Part shown: positions 9,121 to 18,780 of the stretch, one piece after another | How positions within the stretch are numbered: the stretch's first letter is position 1 | Layout: each line of letters opens with the position of its first letter | NCBI RefSeq assembly: GCF_004309355.1 | Contig: NZ_BJCC01000022.1 | Location: 62,001-126,000, forward strand | Source: Enterococcus florum | Lineage (GTDB): Bacteria > Bacillota > Bacilli > Lactobacillales > Enterococcaceae | Reading direction: 5' to 3' | Length of the DNA stretch: 64,000 nucleotides | Program-made: the position numbers and the translations under genes | Notes under the pieces: model-generated | Seen by the model: the letters and a program-made list of their open reading frames with translations, nothing else | Databases searched by the model: none | Told to the model about the DNA's origin: nothing

Positions 9121-9144
9121 GCTACCTATCGAGGAGGGACAAAA

Positions 9145-10509
9145 ATGAAAGTAATTATGAGTGTCTTCAACTTTCTGATGGCTGCTGGGCCGACGGTTAT
9201 GCTGCCAGTAATTATTACAGTCATCGGTTTGATTTTTGGGTTAAAAATCACTAGAGCATTTAAATCAGGTTTGACGTTGGGGATCGGTTTTGCTGGGATT
9301 AAGTTGATTCTTGATTTTATGACGACCAATGTGGGGCCAGCTGCAAAGGCTATGGTTGAGCGGACAGGCGTTCAATTAGATGCATTAGATGTTGGCTGGG
9401 GATCAATAGCTGCTGTTACATGGGCTTCACCGATTATTGCCCTGTTGGTCTTTGCAATTCTGATTGTCAATATTATCTTACTCGTATTGAAACGAACCAA
9501 TACACTGGATGTGGATATTTGGAATTATCATCATATGGCAATCGTAGGGGTAATGGTTTACTTTGTAACCAAAAATGTTTTCTTGGGAGTCGGTGCTTCG
9601 GTTGTGATGGCCATTATTACCTTCAAAATTTCTGATTGGTCACAACCGATGGTGGAAGGCTTCTTTGGAATTCCGGGTGTTTCATTACCGACTGTCTCAG
9701 CTTTGTCATCGCTGGTTATTGCTTGGCCATTAAACTGGTTATTGGATCGCATTCCATTATTCCGCAAGTCAACCTTCACCATTAAAGATGCACAAAAATA
9801 CTTAGGCTTCTTTGGGGATTCAATGATTATGGGCTTGGCAATTGGTCTGGTGATTGGATTGTTAGCAGGCTTTGATGTGACACAAATATTCCAGCTAGGA
9901 GTAAGCATGTCTGCTGTATTGGTTTTGATTCCTAAAATGACTTCTTTGTTTATGGAAGGGCTGATGCCAATATCTGATGCGGCTCAAAAATGGTCGCAAG
10001 CCAAATTCAAAGGACGTCGTCTATTTATCGGATTAGATGCAGCCGTTGTAGTAGGAAATCCAGATGTTATTACGACCGCTTTGATTATTATTCCATTGAC
10101 GATCGCTATGGCGTTAGTGTTGCCAGGAAATCGTGTGCTGCCATTCGCCGATTTAGCCGTGGTTCCTTTCCGAGTAGCAATGGTCGTTGCATTAACTAGA
10201 GGGAACTTACTGAAGAATATCGTGATTGGATTAGTTGTTACTGCTTCACTACTATGGTGTGGTACTGCGACAGCACCTGTTTTAACTGCGATTGCCAAAT
10301 CAGTCGGAATCGAATTAGGAGCAAACGCGATGCTGATTTCATCATTTGCGGCAACCGCAATGATTCAAAGTTATTTGGTTTTCTTAGCCTTTACCTTTAA
10401 ACCAATGATTGGGATTCCAATCTTACTGCTGGTTTTTGCAGGGGCTTGGTATTATTTCGAAGGTGTTAAGAAAATCAATGTGGAAACTATGAAGGAAGCT
10501 ACAAACTAA
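9145..10509 (+). CDS. PTS sugar transporter subunit IIC (galactitol family, GatC-like)
   Basis: 454 residues, almost entirely hydrophobic with about ten or more membrane-spanning segments, matching GatC (about 450 residues). Segments such as GPTVMLPVIITVIGLIFG at the N-terminus and the central loop around SDAAQKWSQAKF are in keeping with the family. It is the membrane channel that translocates and presents the substrate for phosphorylation. The operon context (dehydratase and aldolase of aldonate metabolism) suggests a sugar acid or a related compound instead of galactitol; there is no polyol dehydrogenase here. Confidence 0.88.
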   Translation: MKVIMSVFNFLMAAGPTVMLPVIITVIGLIFGLKITRAFKSGLTLGIGFAGIKLILDFMTTNVGPAAKAMVERTGVQLDALDVGWGSIAAVTWASPIIALLVFAILIVNIILLVLKRTNTLDVDIWNYHHMAIVGVMVYFVTKNVFLGVGASVVMAIITFKISDWSQPMVEGFFGIPGVSLPTVSALSSLVIAWPLNWLLDRIPLFRKSTFTIKDAQKYLGFFGDSMIMGLAIGLVIGLLAGFDVTQIFQLGVSMSAVLVLIPKMTSLFMEGLMPISDAAQKWSQAKFKGRRLFIGLDAAVVVGNPDVITTALIIIPLTIAMALVLPGNRVLPFADLAVVPFRVAMVVALTRGNLLKNIVIGLVVTASLLWCGTATAPVLTAIAKSVGIELGANAMLISSFAATAMIQSYLVFLAFTFKPMIGIPILLLVFAGAWYYFEGVKKINVETMKEATN

Positions 10510-10524
10510 AAAGGGAGTCCTATC

Positions 10525-11670
10525 GTGAAAATTTCAAAGATTAAAGTATACAAAGTAAAGCCTCGCTGGATATTTATTAAGGTTAGTACAGATGAAGGTA
10601 TCGATGGCTGGGGCGAAATGATCTCAGGTACTAAGACGGAAACAGTGGTTGCTGGAGCTTATGAAATCGGCAATCGGTTGATTGGGAGAAATCCTTTTGA
10701 GATTGAGCGCCTATTTCAAGAAATGCACCGTTCCTTTTTCCGTGGAGGCCCCATCAATGGAACGATTGTTTCTGGAATTGAGATGGCCTTATGGGACATC
10801 AAAGGAAAGGCCTTTGGCGTACCTGTTTACGAATTACTAGGCGGTGCTGCGCGCGATAACATTAAAGTCTATTCCTGGATTGGGGGCGATCGTCCTAACG
10901 AGGTATTAGAACAAGCGCAAGATCGTTTTGATCGAGGGTTCACTGCAATCAAGATGAATGCTACCTCGGAGCTGCACTATATTGATTCTTATGAAAAGGT
11001 TGAAGAAGTAGTTGAACGAGTAGCATCCATTTATGATCATTTTGGCAGCAAACTGTCGATTGGAGTCGATTTCCATGGTCGTGTGCACAAGCCAATGGCC
11101 AAAGTGCTGGCAAAGGCTCTCGAACCTTATCATCCGATGTTCCTAGAAGAAGTAGTCTTACCAGAAAATGAAGAACACTTCAAGGAGGTGGCAAATGCAG
11201 TTGCGGTACCGCTGGCAACTGGCGAACGTTTGTATACTCGCTGGCAATTTAAGAACATCTTCAATCAAGGGGCGATTGATGTCATCCAGCCAGACGTTGC
11301 CTTATGCGGAGGCATTCTTGAAACGAAGAAAATTGCGGCTATGGCAGAAGCTTATGACGTGGCTGTTGCTCCTCATGCACCCTATGGGCCAATCGCACTA
11401 GCGGCAACACTACAAGTAGATTCTTGTACACCAAATGTTTTCATTCAGGAACAAAGCTTAGGAATTCATTACAATAAGGGCTTTGACTTGTTGGATTTCG
11501 TGAAAAATAAGGATGTTTTCCAATACAAAGATGGGTATGTCGACTTACCAGATAAACCGGGACTAGGTCTTGAAATGGATGAAGAAAAGATTGAAGAAAT
11601 TGCGCAAGAAGGGCTGGTTTGGACGAACCCTCAATGGAAGAATTATGACGGTACGATAGCTGAGTGGTAA
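10525..11670 (+). CDS. dgoD: D-galactonate dehydratase-like enzyme (mandelate racemase/enolase superfamily)
   Basis: 381 residues from a GTG start behind AAGGGAG. It aligns by eye along its whole length with E. coli DgoD: YSWIGGDRP, the DFHGR motif with D182 and H184, EE at 208-209, GER with E234, APHAPYGPIALAA with H284, and the C-terminal ending AEW. The metal ligands and the catalytic His pair are therefore present, all shifted by one from E. coli numbering. It dehydrates an aldonate to a 2-keto-3-deoxy acid. One deviation is EEV where DgoD has EEP. In this operon the substrate may carry a phosphate from the PTS, because no 2-keto-3-deoxygalactonate kinase gene is present. Confidence 0.85.
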   Translation: MKISKIKVYKVKPRWIFIKVSTDEGIDGWGEMISGTKTETVVAGAYEIGNRLIGRNPFEIERLFQEMHRSFFRGGPINGTIVSGIEMALWDIKGKAFGVPVYELLGGAARDNIKVYSWIGGDRPNEVLEQAQDRFDRGFTAIKMNATSELHYIDSYEKVEEVVERVASIYDHFGSKLSIGVDFHGRVHKPMAKVLAKALEPYHPMFLEEVVLPENEEHFKEVANAVAVPLATGERLYTRWQFKNIFNQGAIDVIQPDVALCGGILETKKIAAMAEAYDVAVAPHAPYGPIALAATLQVDSCTPNVFIQEQSLGIHYNKGFDLLDFVKNKDVFQYKDGYVDLPDKPGLGLEMDEEKIEEIAQEGLVWTNPQWKNYDGTIAEW

Positions 11671-11686
11671 AGGAAGGTGAAAAAAG

Positions 11687-12163
11687 ATGGCAGAGGCTGT
11701 AGCAATCGCGATTTTCTTAGTGGTCTTGATTATTTTACAAGTGAAGGAACAAAAAAAGATAACATTAGCTGCTAAAAGCAGTTGGATAAAGAAGAGTCTT
11801 TCAGTGGTTTTAGCCATTACGTTACTCATCATCTTTTGGTCGAATAATCCAGCTGATCAAATCAAGTTGATTGCCTTTGCCACTCTTATTTTCACATTTG
11901 GTTTTATGAAAGAGGGGTTCAGCGAAGATCATTTGATTAAGTTAGGTGTTTTAACAGGTGATTTTGATGAGTTTAAAAAGATTCAGATCGAAGAACTACC
12001 AAATCAAGCGCAGTTCGTCTCCTTTTATAAAAATAAGAATAATCGCTTGACCTTAGTCTTTAATTCTTCACAAGCTGAAATCGTTTCTTATTTTGAACAA
12101 ATGAATCTACAGGACCGTCTAATCATTGGTGAAAAAAACAAAGAGAAAGATAGAAATAAATGA
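11687..12163 (+). CDS. Small membrane protein of unknown function
   Basis: 158 residues. An N-terminal membrane segment (about 3-19) and two closely spaced ones (about 38-52 and 58-75) are followed by a soluble C-terminal region of about 80 residues with alternating strands, ending in a Lys/Glu-rich tail. I do not recognise the family. It begins 16 bases after dgoD with a GGAAGGTG ribosome site, so it is the last gene of the PTS operon, but nothing in the sequence ties it to sugar metabolism. Confidence 0.6.
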   Translation: MAEAVAIAIFLVVLIILQVKEQKKITLAAKSSWIKKSLSVVLAITLLIIFWSNNPADQIKLIAFATLIFTFGFMKEGFSEDHLIKLGVLTGDFDEFKKIQIEELPNQAQFVSFYKNKNNRLTLVFNSSQAEIVSYFEQMNLQDRLIIGEKNKEKDRNK

Positions 12164-12284
12164 TCTATTCCCTTTTTACAATGGGACAAAATTGTGGCTA
12201 GGCATCAATTTATGATGTATTTCACTCCACTTCGAACTTACACACTAAAAACATACTATGACGAAAGTGTCTAGCTCCGTGGAT

Positions 12285-12335
12285 AAGCCGAATAATCCGA
12301 AAATCGCTTCTCTTATTTTCGCGAGTATTCGGCTT
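12285..12335. repeat. Long hairpin in the spacer after the PTS operon
   Basis: AAGCCGAATA pairs with TATTCGGCTT, and inside it CGAAAAT pairs with ATTTTCG around a 10-base loop. No T run follows, so it is not a standard terminator. Its outer arm resembles the AGCCGAA/TTCGGCT arms of the repeat pair at 45891 and 56006. Confidence 0.55.
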
Positions 12336-12380
12336 AGTTCTAAAAGAGCTGCTTCATTCACACCAACTATGCGTTTTTTT

Positions 12381-12415
12381 AAAAGGCTATGACAGGTATG
12401 TCAAAGCTTTTTTTG
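12381..12415 (+). terminator. Probable Rho-independent terminator
   Basis: The TATGACA and TGTCAAAG arms (TGACA/TGTCA core, AGC/GCT outer part) are followed by a T run. The rest of the 12164-12637 spacer is AT-rich with no gene seen. Confidence 0.6.
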
Positions 12416-12637
12416 TTTGCCAATAAATTGATTAAATATTATTTTTTGGGATAAATTCCTTCAGGTAACCTAGAAAATTTATTTTATTCAAACTGCAGAA
12501 AAAAAATAAAAAAATAGAAGAGGAATAGCGGCTTTTTCCGTCATGAAATAGTTTTTACCATCCATTTTGAGGAAGATTTCCCTTTTTTTTCTCGTTATAC
12601 TCACAGTATGAAAAAGACATAAAAGAGGGTGATGTAA

Positions 12638-15600
12638 ATGAAAAAGAAAAAGGGATTCTGTACCCGTATGACTAGGATTAGTACTTTAATAATGGTAGTG
12701 GTTATTTCTTTATATACACTTTTTTCGCATCCGTTGCAAGCGTTCGCGAAAGAAAGCATTGTTGGGACAACGAGCAGTACGGTTGTCAATAAAAAGCAGA
12801 AATCACCAGAGTCAGCACCTGAAAATTCGAAGTTTCTTGTTGAGTCCGAAGAAGCGGCTCCTACACAGTCCACGGATGAAGAAATAAAGCCGTCACAAGC
12901 TGAGAAAGAAGGAGAAACAAGTAAAAGTGAAAAAGATTTAGGACCAGTTCAGGCGACGAGCAATGATGACTCTGCAGAAAAGCCTGCTAATTCCAATCGC
13001 CAAAGCCACTCCACTATGGCAGCCGCTACGATCGATTGGGAAGGCGTCGCTTCTAGTCTTGGAAATGTTTACTATCGGCTTTGGTCAGACGGGAGGGCAG
13101 GTGTCGTCCATGGGAATCAGATTGCTGAAAACGCGACTATTGAGATTCCTGATACTGTAGTATTGAACGGAAAAAATTACGATGTCGTCCATATTTATGA
13201 GAACGCATTTCTCAATAATAAAAAAATAAAAAGCCTAAGATTTACAGGGAATTCCAATTTAGAGTACATTTTTGAAGGAGCCTTTGAAGGCTGTACCAAT
13301 TTAGAAAAAATCTATTTTGAAAAGTGTCGCTATTTAAGAGAAATCAGAGCCAGTGCCTTTAAGGGATGTACCAAGTTGAATTATGTTTCATTTGATACTT
13401 GTGAGAGGTTAGTTGCGATTGGCTCTTATGCGTTCGCTAAATGCGGAAATCTAGCAGTTGCATTGGATTTTTCAAACTGTAAAGCATTGAAAAAAATTGA
13501 AGAGCGAGCGTTCAGTAACTGCAAAAAATTGAGTAGTATTTCATTTGAAAACTGTGAGAAATTAGAGGAGATCGGTCCTTATGCGTTCACATATTGCGAA
13601 GGATTGTCAGGCACACTGGATTTTTCAAGCTGTAAAACGTTAACAGCGATCGGCGATGAGGCGTTCAGTGCATGTAAAAACATTACTTCATTAAATTTTG
13701 GTAGCGATCCTGCTTTAAAATCGGTAGGAACACAATCATTCCGTGACTGTGAGGGATTGGGCGGTACAGTAATCAATATTCCGGATTCAATTAAGACGTT
13801 CGGTGAAAAAACGTTTATGAATACAATCAATGGTTACAAAGAATTGCATCACCAAAAAATTGCTGAAGTAAAAGGGGTGCTGCCAAATTTAACAGTAGAA
13901 CCGATCGCACTCCCTGCTGAAGCTGAAGCGTATGAAAGTAAAGTTGATAGTTCGAGAAACAAGACATTGCTTCATAAAGGAGCGAAATGGACAAACAAAG
14001 AACGGACAGAGGCGGAAATTCGAATTGATTACGGGTACAATTTTGATCGAATTGCAAACGTAGATATTGTATTTGTAATGGATTATAGTGCCTCAATGCT
14101 GTCACCCACACCAATAACAAAAAATGGAGTGAACTATAATTATCCTAGAGCCTATCTAACGGATGATATAGTGAATGATGCTTCCAAAATGTTTTTAGAA
14201 AGCGATCAGCTAGGATACGATAATCGTGTGGCAGTAGTAGCATTTGGAGATAAAGAGGAGCCACTCTATACGTCAAACTTTATGACTACCTCTGATGAGG
14301 TAAAGAACCATCTCATCAAAAGCCCTTCCTGCTGGGCACAAGACACAAACTACGATGCGGGAATGAACGGGGCAATCAAGTTATTAGAAAATAATAAACA
14401 GCAGGGACGAGAACAAGCGGTTATTTTTTTAAGTGATGGGGAGCCTAATAGAGGAAATGGTATCAGTCAAGCGGATAGTCTACGTAAGAATGGTGTAAAT
14501 GTTTATCCTGTAGCGATGTATGCTGAAAATAATGGTACACCTGAGGCGCTAAAAAAACTTTCTCACGATGAAAAAACTGTCTACGTCGCAGATGATACGG
14601 ACTCATTCGAAAAAATCATGGCGGATGTGGTAAAAGATGTGATCAACCACGCTGAACCCTTGACCGTGAAACTAGAAGATGTGTTGGGCAAGGAATTTGA
14701 ATTGCCTTCTGGTACGCAAGCGGACTTTGAGCTTTCTCCTGACGGCGGCAGTGTGATCGTCAGCGCAGACAAAAGAAACATTACTTGGGATTTGCGTGAT
14801 TGTGCTCAAGGTGTAGCCCATACGTTGAAAATCAAGGTACGGGTAGAAGAAGGGAAAGAATTTGTGACCACTGGGACCTTGGAAACGAATGAGTCGTTAG
14901 AAGCCATCAGTACCAAGAATCCTCTAGATCCTGCAGAATGTCTTGAAACAGTAGAGCAGCCGCAGTTAGATCGCTATTTGGCCCATTTCGAATTCAAGAA
15001 CGTCAGCTTCCCAGGCAAAGAGTTGCCGGAAGAAGTCAGAAAACTGCTTCCGCTTTCCAAAGGTGGCTTCGCCAATAACACACCGGTTCAAGCCGATCAA
15101 GTGACCAATAAAGTTCGAACAAAAGACGGACAATGGTGGGAGTTCCTGGGCTGGGACGAGAATGAGAAGACGATTGCCGGGAAAGATATTCTGTTCAGCG
15201 GGGGATGGCGTTATGTCGGTTATGACTTCAGTTTTATCAAACAAAATGAAGAGAACGTGGGATTACCGAACGCAGAATTTAGTTTGTATGTATGGAAAGG
15301 CAATGGTTCGCCGAAAGAGTCTGATCTAGTCAATGATGCTAGTTTAGCCGCAGGTAAATGGCAATTGATTGACACGCAAACGAGTAGGGCGGATGGACGG
15401 GTGGATTTCTTGGAAATCCCGGTTCAAGAAGGACGCTATTTTCAGTTAGTCGAAACCAAAGCGCCATTTTTATATGTTCACCCGCAAGGGCAGTGGCGCT
15501 TGACCTTTAGTGAAGAAGATGGGTTTTTCGAAAATGATCAGATCATTGGTCTGCCCGGTAAGGATGGACAGCCGCCAGTATTTGAGAAGATTCCAGAAGG

Positions 15601-15766
15601 CGAACACCAAGGCATGTGGCGGATCATAAACAAGCACGCCAACGGAGAAATGCCGGCAACTGGCGGCAGAGGATCCAGCAGCTTTGCCATCGCCGCTTTG
15701 ATCTGTTGGGGAATTGGGATGAGTGGTCTGGGTGGCTGGCATCTATACAATCGCAAAAAAAAATAA
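12638..15766 (+). CDS. LPXTG-type surface adhesin with BspA-like leucine-rich repeats, VWA and SpaA-like domains
   Basis: 1042 residues. A signal peptide (about 1-40, ending ...HPLQAFAKE) is followed by a Ser/Glu/Lys-rich linker to about 130. BspA-type (LRR_5) repeats follow (about 180-400), repeating an AF-x-x-C-x-x-L pattern with a Cys in nearly every turn. A VWA domain has the MIDAS motif VFVMDYSAS with D482. Further C-terminal domains include a SpaA/prealbumin-like module (about 865-970). The sorting signal is MPATGG at 1005-1010, then a membrane span and RKKK. It is probably sortase-anchored to the wall and acts in adhesion. The Met in place of Leu in the sorting motif is unusual. An AGAGGGTG site precedes the ATG. 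Confidence 0.88.
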   Translation: MKKKKGFCTRMTRISTLIMVVVISLYTLFSHPLQAFAKESIVGTTSSTVVNKKQKSPESAPENSKFLVESEEAAPTQSTDEEIKPSQAEKEGETSKSEKDLGPVQATSNDDSAEKPANSNRQSHSTMAAATIDWEGVASSLGNVYYRLWSDGRAGVVHGNQIAENATIEIPDTVVLNGKNYDVVHIYENAFLNNKKIKSLRFTGNSNLEYIFEGAFEGCTNLEKIYFEKCRYLREIRASAFKGCTKLNYVSFDTCERLVAIGSYAFAKCGNLAVALDFSNCKALKKIEERAFSNCKKLSSISFENCEKLEEIGPYAFTYCEGLSGTLDFSSCKTLTAIGDEAFSACKNITSLNFGSDPALKSVGTQSFRDCEGLGGTVINIPDSIKTFGEKTFMNTINGYKELHHQKIAEVKGVLPNLTVEPIALPAEAEAYESKVDSSRNKTLLHKGAKWTNKERTEAEIRIDYGYNFDRIANVDIVFVMDYSASMLSPTPITKNGVNYNYPRAYLTDDIVNDASKMFLESDQLGYDNRVAVVAFGDKEEPLYTSNFMTTSDEVKNHLIKSPSCWAQDTNYDAGMNGAIKLLENNKQQGREQAVIFLSDGEPNRGNGISQADSLRKNGVNVYPVAMYAENNGTPEALKKLSHDEKTVYVADDTDSFEKIMADVVKDVINHAEPLTVKLEDVLGKEFELPSGTQADFELSPDGGSVIVSADKRNITWDLRDCAQGVAHTLKIKVRVEEGKEFVTTGTLETNESLEAISTKNPLDPAECLETVEQPQLDRYLAHFEFKNVSFPGKELPEEVRKLLPLSKGGFANNTPVQADQVTNKVRTKDGQWWEFLGWDENEKTIAGKDILFSGGWRYVGYDFSFIKQNEENVGLPNAEFSLYVWKGNGSPKESDLVNDASLAAGKWQLIDTQTSRADGRVDFLEIPVQEGRYFQLVETKAPFLYVHPQGQWRLTFSEEDGFFENDQIIGLPGKDGQPPVFEKIPEGEHQGMWRIINKHANGEMPATGGRGSSSFAIAALICWGIGMSGLGGWHLYNRKKK

Positions 15767-15780
15767 GCCCTTTTTGAGTC

Positions 15781-15813
15781 GCAGGGAGGTCGCTTAAAAT
15801 GTGACAGCCCTGC
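15781..15813 (+). terminator. Weak hairpin after the LRR/VWA adhesin gene
   Basis: GCAGGG and CCCTGC arms with a partly paired interior; only a pyrimidine-rich stretch follows, with no clear T run. It could be a weak terminator. Confidence 0.3.
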
Positions 15814-15917
15814 TCTCTCCTTAGAGTGAAAAACCAGCCGGAATTTTGGAGAAATCTAACTAGTTATTCATCCCATTGGTTCCTGTGATAAAATAAAAGT
15901 AAAAAGAGCGTGATAAG

Positions 15918-18377
15918 ATGGAAGAAAATCACAAACATCGAGTCGAAGGATTACTAAAACAAGCAATGCATCATGCCGTCATTTTGATTGAAGCGGCGCC
16001 TGGATATGGTAAGAGTGAACAAGTAAAAGCCTTTCTTAATGAAAGAAAGAAAAATTATGCTTGGTTACGCCTCCGCAAGATGGATAATCATTTGTTTTTT
16101 CATTGGAAACAATTGTTGAAAGCGCTAAATGAGATCATGCCCGAAAAAAAAGAAGCCTTGCACGCGCTAAGCATGCCCGATGAACCCGCTCAAATCGCCG
16201 AATTGATCGAGATTATTGAGATGAATGATGAAGAAGCTGTACTGGTGATTGATGACTACAGTCTATTGACGGATCAAAAAGTTCTCTTTTTGTATGAAAA
16301 CCTTATAGAAGCATCGTTTGAAAAGCTGACCCTCATCGTTATCAGCAGTCGGAAAACAGAGCTTGGCCGGCTATGCATCAAGAGTAATGTCTCCTTTTAC
16401 TTGATTGGCGAAGAAGAGTTAAGGCTCAGCAGTAAAGAGGTCCAGAGCCTTTTTAAAAAGAATCGTCTTTCAATCACGCAAGAACAAGCTGAAAAACTTA
16501 CTGAAAAATGGTATGGTTGGCCGCTGCCGTTATCGATACTAGCAGAACAGCATACGATGGCCGATGAGACCTACACAGGATCGTTAGAAAAAATCCAACA
16601 ATTGTGCTATTTCTATTTGTATCGAAATTATTCTAAACAAACGAAAAAGCTATTGATTAAATTAGCCTTAGTGGATGTGCTCCCGTTAAAATTACTTGAT
16701 TCACTAGATGAGGAAGACCGTGAGTTGTTGGAAAATCACCCAATGTTTTTCTTCGATTATAAAAAAGGGGTCATCCATATTCAAGAAACCTACAAAGAGT
16801 TTCTGAGAGGGTATCAAGCAAAATTGTCAGACACAGAAAAAAAAGCAGTGATGCAACTGGTTGCGACCATCCTTTTTAAACAAAATGATTTAGAAGAGGC
16901 CTTGCCATTACTTCTAAAGAGCGGACTCCAAGATCAAGCGGTAGAAGCAATATGGCAATTGATGACGCCTACTACTGATTACAATCAAACGTTGTTCCTC
17001 TTCGAGCAGTCGAAATTGTTATCAAAAGAATATCTGGAGGAGCATCCGCGAGCAGAGTTGCAACGGGTTTCGCTGCTTTTCTTTCTTGGAAAAACAGACC
17101 GAATTGAACCAATTTTAACTGAACTTTTGGAAAAGCTAGAGGACAAAGCGACTTCGGATAAAGAAATACTGGGAGAAATCCATTTTATGCTTTCTCGAAT
17201 CATGAGCATGAAAGGCGAAGTCAGTTCTTTGGAGCATATCAAAATTGCCAGTACGTATCTTCCGGATGGCAGCCGTTACTGGGGAGAGCCTGCACCGATC
17301 ATCTTAAAAGCTTCTTGGCTGCGCTTGCCACGTTACGAAAAAGGCGTGAATGATCAGCTGATAAAGGCCCAGAAAATGTACGAAGCCGTAAATCCAAGTA
17401 TAACGATTCTGTTGAAGGGAAGGAACATTTACGTTGACCGCTTTTTCGCCGCAGAGATCGCTTATTATACATTTAAAATAAAAGAGGCGAAAGTAAGATT
17501 TTTAGAGCTGCTGTATATTGGGAAGAACGATCAGATCCCGGAAATCATTTTGCTTGCTAGAGAGTATTTATTACGCATTGGATTAGTAAAAGGCGAATTG
17601 CAGGAAGCGCAAAATCAATTAAAAGAAATTGGTAAATTGATTAATGAACTGGAACTTTATCAATATAACGGTCTTCATGCACAATTAACCGGTTGGATCG
17701 CTTTGTATCTGCAAAGTGTAAAAGATGTCCCTAGCAGGATGATCGAAGAATCTACCCGTGAAAAATCAAAATGGGAAATTGTTCGAAATGGGTTTACTCA
17801 AGCAAGGTATATGATTCAAACCTACGATTTTTGGGAAGCGATCGCGTTGCTGAATTATTTGGAAGAGGTCTATCGGGTATATTCAGGTCATTGGTTGAGT
17901 CTGATGTATGTCAAAATATATCGAGCCATTACTTATTCTAAAATCGGCAATCGTGAGCTGGCGATCAGAGATCTTGAAGCCTCGTATGAAATGAGTTTCG
18001 GAAACAATATAATTACACCATTCATTGGCTGTGCCGGGGATATGCGGTATTTGATCCAAATTGCGCGTGAAGATGCGCAAGAAAAATTTGATGATACTTG
18101 GCTGGACCTGATTTTCACAAAGGCTAAAGGACTGGAACGGAAAGTAGGCACACTACGTAAACAAAATGACGCAGAAAACCAAACCGTCAAACTCACACCG
18201 CGCAGAAAAGAGATCCTGCAAGATTTAGCCAAAGGATTAACAGCAGAAGAAATTGCAGAGCAGCGTCATATCGCAGTGACCACCGTTCGCACCCACATCA
18301 AAAACATTTATGGTGATCTGGGGGCTGTCAATCGAGCGGATGCCGTCCGAATCGCTGTTTCGAAGGGTTTGATTTGA
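15918..18377 (+). CDS. STAND-type ATPase transcriptional regulator with C-terminal LuxR HTH (MalT-like)
   Basis: 819 residues. The N-terminal P-loop AAPGYGKS (Walker A, about 26-33) and VLVIDDYS (Walker B, about 108-115) are followed by a long helical, TPR-like region (about 330-720). The C-terminal LuxR helix-turn-helix occupies about 757-819, reading LTPRRKEILQDLAKG, then EEIAEQ and VRTHIKNIYGDL. This is the architecture of MalT and other large LuxR regulators that sense a ligand through the middle region and activate with sigma-70. It lies between the LRR adhesin gene and pilus locus A, all on the same strand, so control of these surface genes is a reasonable inference. There is no sugar operon beside it. 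Confidence 0.85.
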   Translation: MEENHKHRVEGLLKQAMHHAVILIEAAPGYGKSEQVKAFLNERKKNYAWLRLRKMDNHLFFHWKQLLKALNEIMPEKKEALHALSMPDEPAQIAELIEIIEMNDEEAVLVIDDYSLLTDQKVLFLYENLIEASFEKLTLIVISSRKTELGRLCIKSNVSFYLIGEEELRLSSKEVQSLFKKNRLSITQEQAEKLTEKWYGWPLPLSILAEQHTMADETYTGSLEKIQQLCYFYLYRNYSKQTKKLLIKLALVDVLPLKLLDSLDEEDRELLENHPMFFFDYKKGVIHIQETYKEFLRGYQAKLSDTEKKAVMQLVATILFKQNDLEEALPLLLKSGLQDQAVEAIWQLMTPTTDYNQTLFLFEQSKLLSKEYLEEHPRAELQRVSLLFFLGKTDRIEPILTELLEKLEDKATSDKEILGEIHFMLSRIMSMKGEVSSLEHIKIASTYLPDGSRYWGEPAPIILKASWLRLPRYEKGVNDQLIKAQKMYEAVNPSITILLKGRNIYVDRFFAAEIAYYTFKIKEAKVRFLELLYIGKNDQIPEIILLAREYLLRIGLVKGELQEAQNQLKEIGKLINELELYQYNGLHAQLTGWIALYLQSVKDVPSRMIEESTREKSKWEIVRNGFTQARYMIQTYDFWEAIALLNYLEEVYRVYSGHWLSLMYVKIYRAITYSKIGNRELAIRDLEASYEMSFGNNIITPFIGCAGDMRYLIQIAREDAQEKFDDTWLDLIFTKAKGLERKVGTLRKQNDAENQTVKLTPRRKEILQDLAKGLTAEEIAEQRHIAVTTVRTHIKNIYGDLGAVNRADAVRIAVSKGLI

Positions 18378-18487
18378 CAACTGGAGGCTTTTTACGAAGA
18401 TGACGATACTCATTTTTTAGAGAATAAATGAATCGATATTACGACAATGATTCGCCTAGAAACAAGCCAATACTGAATAAAAATAAG

Positions 18488-18527
18488 TCGCCGGAATAAC
18501 CGATATCATTATTCCAGCGATTTTTTT
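18488..18527 (+). terminator. Rho-independent terminator of the LuxR-type regulator
   Basis: TCGCCGGAATAA pairs with TTATTCCAGCGA (one mismatch) around CCGATATCA and is followed by TTTTTTT. Confidence 0.85.
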
Positions 18528-18539
18528 GGTATTTATTGA

Positions 18540-18741
18540 CCTATTGAAACGTAGTTGATTCCTTGCAGTCATTGAATTTGAATCACTGCTCAATGGAACA
18601 GGAGCTGTTATGAAGGTGTCGGGAACTTAGCAAAGGTGATGAAAGAAAAGAATCAAGCGACCATCATGCGAGCAGGTGTATAAAATGGAGGAGAATTTTT
18701 AGAAATTTAGGAAAAAGTCTAATTGAACAAAGGTGCAGCAA
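18540..18741. other. Spacer with short broken coding-like stretch
   Basis: Between two terminators there is a stretch of about 200 bases whose codon use looks partly coding but is interrupted by stops in every frame. I cannot name a parent gene. It may be the eroded end of a lost gene, since the next hairpin is a well-formed terminator. Confidence 0.3.
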
Positions 18742-18780
18742 GATACATTCAGAAGAATTTTTCTGGCTGTATCTTTTTTT
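18742..18780 (+). terminator. Rho-independent terminator without an intact gene before it
   Basis: GATACATTCAGAA pairs imperfectly with TTCTGGCTGTATC and is followed by TTTTTTT. No intact gene precedes it, which suggests that a gene has decayed here or that a small transcript ends here. Confidence 0.65.
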
